DNA of 64,000 nt from Sequoia sempervirens (Eukaryota; Streptophyta; Pinopsida; Cupressales; Cupressaceae), in assembly GCA_007258455.2 (NCBI GenBank), contig VDFB02000001.1, forward strand, positions 15,087,747-15,151,746. The letters run 5' to 3'. Both the position numbers and the translations under genes were made by a program. Of this stretch, positions 56,438 to 64,000 are shown piece after piece (within the stretch, counting starts at the first letter, position 1; each line of letters begins with the position of its first letter). The notes under the pieces were generated by a model, which searched no databases, was not told where the DNA came from, and was given only the letters and a program-made list of their open reading frames with translations.

Positions 56438-58242
56438 AATGAATGTCATAACACTTACATCCCTAATGACCTAGCCTACACATCATTCCATAATATTGAT
56501 CACATTGAGCCCCAAAAAAATTGTCTGGAATCTGTATACACATGTGATCTTATCGTCTTTGTTCAAGCCCTCTCTTCCATAAGGAAATATGAAGAAGAAT
56601 CAACATATGATCTCTATGAAAGATTTATAGATACTCTGTCTACAATTCCTGAGTGTCATAGACTTGGAAATTTAGTATGCATTCATTTATTTTACGAATC
56701 TTATGAACGGGGTTTGAGTGCTCTTCCAAAGGAGTTGAAGCCTATTAGGCTTGACCAAGTGTGTGAATACTTTTCTCTTTTTGAAATATTAGAGATGATT
56801 ATCAAGAAACTATCATGTTTTCAATCCATGATGATAATGTTTTTGTTGATCCATATGAGTCAAGTAGTGAGATATCACATGAAGGAGAAGAGAATAGAGT
56901 AAACGTTGAAAATGTACACCTCAGTGAAGCAAGTGAAATGAGTGGCATGTGCACTAGTTATGTAGTTAATGATCATAGTTGTCATATTTAAAATGCATGC
57001 TCTAGAGAACAAAAGAGGATATGTGAATCTATCCCTTGCTGCAAGTATTCTAATCAAGGAATAGAAATGGGCTCAAGTATTGAACATGGTGAATCAACCC
57101 AAGTGATTGGTGATGTTGAAGTAGTCTTTGAAAATAACCAATCTAAAGAGAAGGAGCCTAAATACATGTTTGATATTTTCCCAGGCTTTTATTTTTTTGA
57201 AGATCTTAGTACTTGTGTTCCTATGGAAGACATAACACCATGCAACCAATTTGAAGATCCTCAACATACTGTTAGTGTTGATGAGTCCTCTTGTTGTAGT
57301 AATGATGATGGCATTGAATATGGTCATTCCTCTATTGATTATGACTATCCTCATGAAGTAGAGATAGAATCCTTTTCTGCAAAAAAGAAATATGTTGATA
57401 ATGATGAGAATACATGTTTTCTTGAGAACCTGGAACAACTTTCTTCTTGTGAAGAGTTTTTAGAATGTGAGTAAAAAATGTTAACTATTGATGATAAGAA
57501 TGAAGTTGAAAGTCTATCGATGTGCTCTTCTATGGATTGTAATGATTTTGAATATAATGATGATATGAAAGATTTAGAACTTCATGCTATGGAGGTAGAG
57601 GATTTTATGACAAAAATGAATGTATGGAAAAACCCCTTCTTTGATGAGCCTCCATATTCATCAGTTGATAGAAATGATGATCCTTATTAGTGCATAGATA
57701 ATCTACTCTTTGTTGAGAACCTTGATGATGCATCTGACACAAGGTTAGAATGTGGTATTGAGAAAAAAAACTAACACATTGATAAGATCCTCAAGGTAAT
57801 TTCCTATGAATTTTTTACATTTGATACATATGTTGTAGATAAGGTTGAGTATCATGATGCCAATGACTTGGAGGAGTATGAATACTTTCAAGTTCCTGTT
57901 TAGTTTGGAGGTATTTTACTAGAGCATGACACTAATATGAAGAGAAATGAATGTTATATTTAGTCATATGTGTCATGTGATGATGAATTTTTTTAGTTTA
58001 TACTTGGTTATACAATGCAAAATGACAAAGATTACATTAACAATGGTATTTTCAAAAAAGTTGTGAGAGATGTTAGTGACAATGTTTGTAATCACACAGA
58101 TTCTCAATTATTCATAAGGGACTTGACACTTGCTTTGGCAGGAATGAAGTCAAATTTTTTGCAATGGTATGGAAAAGGTAAGTGTGGGTTGAGGGAAATC
58201 AATTCCTTCAATAGAGTGGTGTTTTACAGAGGAAAATATTGA
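56438..58242 (+). pseudogene. Acidic frame of unknown function downstream of X gag
   Basis: Fragments from 56440 lead into a frame constant from 57067 to 58242 (392 codons), with stops near 57475, 57688 and 57770 and a few later. The product is rich in Asp, Glu, Ser and Cys (for example SVDESSCCSNDDGIEYGHSS). It ends with a more conserved-looking FLQWYGKGKCGLREINSF. No protease, RT or integrase motif is present. I do not recognise it. It takes the place of pol in this non-autonomous element. Confidence 0.45.
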
Positions 58243-59031
58243 CTTCCCTTTTTCACTTAGTGGTCTAGGGCCACCAAGTGAAGTTTGAGAAAAGAAATAA
58301 AGAGAATTTATCACCCAATGATTCTAGCACTCAGTCTACTCCCCAGAGATTTGGAATATCACCATGCTCGGAAGGGGAATGCGTCTCCAGTCAAATCCAC
58401 TAATGGAACCTTCCAAATTTTCAAAATTTGAAGTTCCCATGATGAAAAAAGTTGATTTGCATACTCAGAAATGCAGCTGAAAAATCTGCCCAACTGACCT
58501 ACTTTGCAGGGTCATAAATCGAAGCCCGTTGATTTTCATGTGACATATGTGAACATGTATGTCATATTTCAGCCCCATGTGATGAGTTTTGATAAGATTT
58601 TGAAAATAAAAGTTGGAGGGTTCTGGGACTGTTTTATTGTTTGTAATCTCTCGGTCGTGCAAAGTGGCCTCCTATTTAGTCTGATAGTTGGATGATCATC
58701 ATGGAAAATGGATTGATTCATTGCATTCCCCTCACACTCATATGCTCCCTAGTTAGTTTTTAGAATCTCGTGATCAATTTTTATATTTTTACCAAGTCGA
58801 AAGCAAATGCAGTTTGTTTTGTTTTTACATCTGCATTCCCAAAATGTTTCAAGCAGGTCAAGTTTGACCCTAAATATCATACAAATAATGTGGATTGAAT
58901 GAAATACCTTTTGAAGAAATACTCTATGGAGATAAATGATCTAGTATTTCTATTGGAAGTCTCCCTAGAGGTGATTTGATATTTTTTTGAGGTGGTGACT
59001 TGGTGATCCCTAATTGGTTTTTGATAGGTGT
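58243..59031 (+). other. 3' untranslated interior of element X
   Basis: No domain was recognised. This stretch separates the acidic frame from the second LTR. No clear polypurine tract was seen. Confidence 0.4.
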
Positions 59032-59449
59032 AGTTGCAGAAATTTATAAGCTAATTTAGCATTTAACATCTTGCACCTCAGGATGAATTTTTCCAAACCA
59101 TTTGTTGCACTGAGTTCTTTGGTCAAATTTCTACATGCTTGTAAATTTTCATGACTTTAGGAGATTGTTTGACTAGTTTTCCAGGGCGATTCTAGAAGCC
59201 ACCGGGCTAGTTTTGATCACTGTGCATATGTGCTAGAAGAAATTTTTTAGTGAGGAACCAGGGCATTTTTCATCTTAGAATCATTCAAAGGAAACCTAAG
59301 ATCAGTTCAGGATGAAACTTGTTACAAAATGAAAAAAATTTAATCAGGTCCACAAGGGGACCTAACATGTGTTACACAATTTGAGGAAGCTTCTATTCAA
59401 TTGGGTCAATTTTCTTTAGGAAAGAATCATGCCAAAATACATGAATGAA

Positions 59450-60975
59450 TTGATTAAAAAATATATTGAATCAAGGCCTCAGAAGCTACTTCAAAGACTC
59501 TTGAACATAGCACACAAACAAATATTAGAGCTAAAAATCTTCAATTTTGATCATCAATTACTCATCCTCTTTTGATTGACCATGAATTAGATGAGAGAGG
59601 AACAACTTCAAGGAGATTATCTAGGGTTCAAGATCCATTAAGAAAGAGTGTTGATTCCAATACTATCAAGGTATTGAAAGAAGTAGGGTCAACTGCATAA
59701 AATTTTAGTGCTCTCTATTTTATGGTTTCTCAAATAGTAGTGAACAATAAATTGAAGAAGCCTTAAGCATGTTAAGTCTTTGAAGAGATAGTGTTTTATT
59801 TGAATTATCATGTGATAAAGCCACAACGCTATTAATCTTACTATATTTTTGAACATCAACATTCTTGGGCTAGATAACCAAATGAATGTTTCTCAAGTGA
59901 TTTCAACAGGCCATTCATCCCTTTCAGATAAGGAAGCAATCAATTCTGACCCTCTTAAAAGGAATTCTGAGACATTGCAATCATCGAATTGGTTCAATTC
60001 ACGGGGAGAGCATTCAATTTTTATTGTGCTTTTTCTTAATGAAACAAGTGTCACTTCTAAATTCACCTACATCCTTTGTTAATTGATTGAACTCCAAAGT
60101 AGCATGTGAGTGAAATAGGAAACTCATGACTTAGGAAGGCTTGAGCTGCATTGTAAGATGTTGAACCATAACAAGAAAGATACTATGAATGCTGGTGCAA
60201 TAAATTGTGTAGTAAACATGCTTTCTCAAGATGAAGAAAGCTTTAGAATCATAGCATTAAAATGGTTAGAGATGGGTAAAAAACAATGGAGGTGGCTTTA
60301 AGGCTTCGAGATTGCATGTCCCTAAGTGGTGTAGAGCCTAAAGTGGATAAAATTCATCAAATTCCTTGTATATGATGTGTGGCATGGAAATGAGCATAGT
60401 CACAAGCTTGAGTTAAGAAGCAATTAATGGTTGTGCAAGATGAGTCAGTGTGAAAATTTTTAGGTTGTAATTCACTTGGAATTTGAATGATTATGCAACT
60501 TAGTGAAGCAATATGAGGGATTCAAAGAGTGTAGAAATGTATCTAGGAAATACTTGTAGAGGGCCACCAGAATCCTAGCTACAGGGAACACATCTTAATA
60601 AGGCTTGATAATTTCTAACAGAGAAAAAGGGGTTGTCCATGGAAATTGTTTTGTTCAATGCCGATGAATGGAGAAACCTAGCACATGTTACTTCTCACAT
60701 GGAGAGTTTGAGCTCACAATGAAACTCTATCAGAATTTTTTGAATGATTTTTATATTGGCATTAAGGCCCATATTTCACTATACGAGGCTCGAATGCCTT
60801 ATGAAGCAGAATTTTGGCAGATGGAAAGGTTATTTGTCTTGTCATCACTTATGTTTTTCCCACCACATTCCCTATGTGGTTTGATTAACAGGTATCAATT
60901 TTTCCTATTACAGTGCCCACTCTCTATGATGGTCGATTGGGTGGAATTCGAGAGGGCTATAGCTTGCGGCTAGAA
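59450..60975 (+). pseudogene. Decayed ORF carried in the 3' LTR of X
   Basis: This is the better copy of the frame described in the 5' LTR. It shows HELDERGTTSRRLSRVQDPL-type sequence near 59585, NINILGLDNQMNVSQVISTG at 59849, and a clean 101-codon frame at 60668-60973 (MEKPSTCYFSHGEFELTMKL). Breaks separate these pieces. I do not recognise the product. Conservation of the same pieces in both LTRs supports former coding. Confidence 0.35.
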
Positions 60976-61900
60976 ACCTTTTGTAGATCCTTGTAAGAAG
61001 AAATCCATTGATGATATATATCAAGTTTTGAGAAAAATCAATCTTCTAAAGCCCAAGGTGGAGTCATAGGGAAAGGGGATCTTTATGTCAAATAGAATTA
61101 TAAATGGATGCACTGAGTTATATTTCAAAGGCCTTGATGAACTTGATGTGAACTAAACATAGGCAAGGTGTTGCTCATGGTGATGGCTGCCATACAGGGT
61201 TTGAAGTTGCAAAACACTGGTAAAAGGCAGAGGATTTAGGGCAAAGCTAAATCAAATGATCAACATCAAAGGAAGATCATGGAAAAATATTGAACCTTTC
61301 TCGCGAGCCCATGTGAATGAAGGGTGATGTCATTGGAGAGCTATGAGGGTGCAGGGAAGGAAAACCATCCATGAACAATGTTTTGAGATTTTAAAAATAT
61401 TTTATTTTTGCTATTATGAGCTCTCCCTACCAACCTAATCATTTTGTTGTTGTTGTCAAAGGAGAGATATGGGAGAGTGGGTATTGGTGTAAGCTTCGTG
61501 GGCCCATGCAAAATTATTAAGAGAATTGATTAAAGTTACTTTGATGGGAAATTTAAAAGTGCTTGATGGAAAGATTAGGAGTTTGCACAAGTTTTTAAAG
61601 GAAAAATATTTTAAATAGGAAAAAGTGAAAGCATGGGTGAGGATTTAAAACAAATTCTCTCACAGATATATAGAATAACTTTTAAAAGTGTTGGGAAAAT
61701 ATAAAATGCATGGTGGAATGCTCGATGAAATAGTTAAGTTTCTCACTATTTAAAAGTAGGGTTTTAAATGTAAAGTGAAAAGTGAAATATGGGTAAGGAA
61801 TTTTATGCAACCCGAAAATAAATCAAAGTCTCCATTATAAAAGAAATAATTTTATTTTTCCAAAATAAGTGAATTAAGTATTCACTATATAAGAAAAAGG

Positions 61901-62528
61901 GGGTATGTGGAGGATCATGATGGGCCAAAAAGTGGCAATATGATGGGTATGTGGCTGATGACATTTTTTTAGCCAAAATTGATGAAACAAAAAATGTTTT
62001 TAAAGGAGATTCTCAGCTTTCCATCAATATAAATTATGCTTTACTTTGAATTTAATAGATAATTATTATTCATTTTCTATTTGAATTACGACTAAAGTCT
62101 TGATTGATAGGCTGATTGAAAAAAATCTATAGCTTTCAAACAATATCACATTTTTTAAATCTGAAACATGTGTCACATTCTATGCTTTGCATACTATAGG
62201 ATTAAAAAAAATTAATTTCATGAAGTTTTGACCAAGTTAAGGTGGTCAAACATATGAATTTTTATATTTTTTAAAAGTTGTAATAAAAAATTCATAATTA
62301 ATTATTTACTTGGAAAAAAATTACAAAAAAATATGCATCACATTAGGCCATGAGTCCTCTACTTATATCTAAAATATTTTTAAAAAATATTATCATTTTA
62401 TTGTTGCTAAGGTGGTCAGACAGACACCTACTTCTTATTTTTTCCCTAAAATTTAAGTCCTACAGCATTGAAATTTCAAATTTTCACCAAAAATTAAAAA
62501 AATAAAAAATAAACCTAGTAGTTTAGAA
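61901..62528 (+). mobile_element. TIR-B copy in X 3' LTR, left part
   Basis: It opens with GGGTATGTGGAGGATCATGA and follows the family sequence to TAGTTTAGAA, where another TIR-B copy is inserted. It resumes at about 63224-63320 but lacks its right inverted end. Confidence 0.65.
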
Positions 62529-63223
62529 GGGTATGTGTAGGATTATGATGGGCCAAAAAATGGTGATATGATGGGTATGTGTAGGGTATGTGGCTGACGA
62601 CTTTTTTTACCAAAAATTAATGAAACAAAAAGGGTTTTTAAAGGAGATTCTCAGTTTTCCACCAATATAAATTATGCTTTACTTTGAATTTAGTAAATAA
62701 TTATTATTCATTTTATATTTGAATTGTGACTAAAGTCCTAATTGATAGGATGATTGATAAATATCTATAACTTTCAAATGGTATCACATTTTTTTGGTCT
62801 AAAACATGTGTCACATTCTAGGCCTCGCATACTATAGGATTTTAAAAAAATTGAATTTCATGAAGTTTATATCTAAAATCTTATAAAAAATATTATCATT
62901 TTATTGTGGTGAGGGTGGTTAGACAAAAACCTACCTCTTATTTTTTCCCTAAAATTTAAGTGCTATTGCATTGAAATTTCAAAATTTCACCAAATATATA
63001 TATATATTTATATATATATAAATATATATATATATACATATATATAAATAAACCTAGTAGTTTAGAAACTACATTAAATTTGCTATAGATTCTATTCTTA
63101 CATATTTTTGAAATAATATAGATTACTTATTCAAATTTTTATGTCAAGTTTCCTAACTCTAATTTTTCTAAATTTTTTGCCACTTAAGGGCCTATTTTTT
63201 CCATGATGATCCTGCACATACCC
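62529..63223 (+). mobile_element. TIR-B copy nested in another TIR-B, complete (695 bp)
   Basis: The ends GGGTATGTGTAGGATTATGA and TGATGATCCTGCACATACCC are inverted complements. It has no ORF and a TA-rich microsatellite near 62996-63050. It is inserted after TTTAGAA of the host copy, and AAAAACTAC follows on the other side. A 4-bp duplication (AGAA, mutated) is possible. Confidence 0.7.
62996..63052. repeat. TA-rich microsatellite
   Basis: An (AT)n-type run with occasional TTTA/ATAC interruptions inside the nested TIR-B copy. It is absent from the other two copies, so it arose locally. Confidence 0.8.
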
Positions 63224-63488
63224 AAAAACTACATTCAATTTGCTATAGATTCTATTCTTACATATTTTTGAAATAATATAGATAACTTATTCAAATTTTT
63301 ACGTCAAGTTTCCTAACTCTGATAGGATAAAATGGAGAGCAAGTTAAAAATCTTTCATGGAGGAACAAATAACACTTGCAGCAAGAAGAGATAATTTTCA
63401 TTGAAGGGGAAAATGTGGAAGAAGTGAATATTTTTTCACAATGAGATAGTAAATTTGCATCTGTAGGGAAAAACAAATGGGTGAAGAT

Positions 63489-64000
63489 TTTTCACAGTCA
63501 AGGTAAATTTTAAAGTGAAGGACTTTGTCAGTGGAAACTAGATATTTTTCAATTGAAGGGCATAGTGAAGAATGTCATCATGATGAGGAATATTTTTTGT
63601 TAGAGGGCAAGTGAATGCAAGATACATGAACCAAGGTGCAGATTGAAGTTTCTTTTGGAAGCAAGGGTAGTTACAAATCAATAGAGATGAAGGATCTAGG
63701 TGTCAACCGTAGATGTAGTTTTAGGGCTTGTCCTTCTTCTATATCTTTTCACGGTCAAGGTAAATCTCAAAGTGAAGTACTTTGTTAGTGGAAAGTAGAT
63801 ATTTTTCAATTGAGGGGCATAGTAAAGAATGTTATCATGATGAGGAATAGTTTTTGTTAGAGGGCAAGTGAATGCAAGATGCATGAACCAAGGTACAAAT
63901 TGGAGTTTCTTCTGGAAGCAAGGGTAGTTACAAATCAACGAAGATGAAGGATCTAGGTGTCAACCGTAGATGTAGTTTTAGGGCTTCTCCTTCGTCTATA
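63489..64000 (+). repeat. 257-bp tandem duplication in X 3' LTR
   Basis: TTTTCAC-GTCAAGGTAAAT begins at 63489 and again at 63746. The second unit runs to the window end. The 5' LTR has a single copy (about 30907-31165). Confidence 0.8.

Larger units (their letters stand above)
27790..64000 (+). mobile_element. Gypsy-type element X: gag without pol, long LTRs, heavily interrupted
   Basis: Two long direct repeats, starting at 27790 and 59032, bracket a gag gene and an acidic frame. They align over more than 3.3 kb, so they are read as LTRs. Between gag and the second LTR there is no protease, RT or integrase, so X was non-autonomous. It is split by TIR transposon B1 (33071), which carries the 22-kb Tat element. 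Its second LTR carries two more TIR-B copies. The right end lies beyond the window. Clear primer-binding and polypurine sites were not found. Confidence 0.55.
59032..64000 (+). repeat. 3' LTR of element X (runs off the window), interrupted by TIR-B copies
   Basis: 59032-61900 and 63325-63745 align with 27790-31165. The intervening 1.4 kb is TIR-B sequence, and about 40 bp of LTR are missing at the insertion. From 63746 a 257-bp stretch repeats 63489-63745 as a tandem duplication not seen in the 5' LTR. Confidence 0.65.

Overview
This window looks like intergenic DNA from a large, repeat-rich plant nuclear genome. The evidence is tRNA-derived SINEs, an L1-type LINE, copia and Ty3/gypsy elements of the plant Tat type, a CACTA terminus, and coding sequence decayed mainly by C-to-T changes. 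A gymnosperm or another very large plant genome is plausible, but nothing in the sequence fixes the species. I see no intact host gene. The best host-gene candidate is a 46-residue minus-strand ORF near 3.7 kb that could be a first exon.

Left part (1-14.7 kb): mostly AT-rich unassigned DNA. It holds a 2.2-kb LTR-like block (4611-6784) built from 590-bp tandem units, the last of which ends in an inverted segment. It also holds a CACTA-type terminus (to 9417), a 108-bp tandem array flanked by duplicated 115-bp blocks (11.9-12.6 kb), and a minus-strand SINE with a perfect 17-bp target duplication (13.8-14.0 kb).

Centre and right (14.7-64 kb): a stack of nested elements, all on the plus strand. 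A decayed LINE (14.7-18.7 kb, with a SINE between its two ORFs) is cut by a copia-type element with no coding capacity left (18717-21674). Next comes gypsy element W (21757-27792), which has gag and protease but no reverse transcriptase. Its 3' LTR is cut after 28 bp by a second gypsy element, X (from 27790 past the window end), which has gag but no pol and long LTRs. The gag of X is split by a small TIR transposon, B1. B1 is in turn split by a complete 21,979-bp Tat-type element (33713-55691) flanked by a GAAAC duplication.

The Tat-type element is the main discovery. Its LTRs are 6.6 and 7.3 kb. Each carries a TATA box, a possible leader exon with donor and acceptor sites, and one 1,286-codon reading frame that I do not recognise. 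The 3' copy has stops but no frameshift over 3.86 kb. Comparing the LTRs, many stops occur in only one copy and are CAG-to-TAG or TGG-to-TAG changes, so those codons were open at insertion. The internal region encodes gag, protease, an extra RNase H placed before the reverse transcriptase, RT with YMDD, a degenerate canonical RNase H, and integrase. Two further TIR-B copies, one inside the other, lie in the second LTR of X. One of them sits at the equivalent site to the one used by the Tat element.
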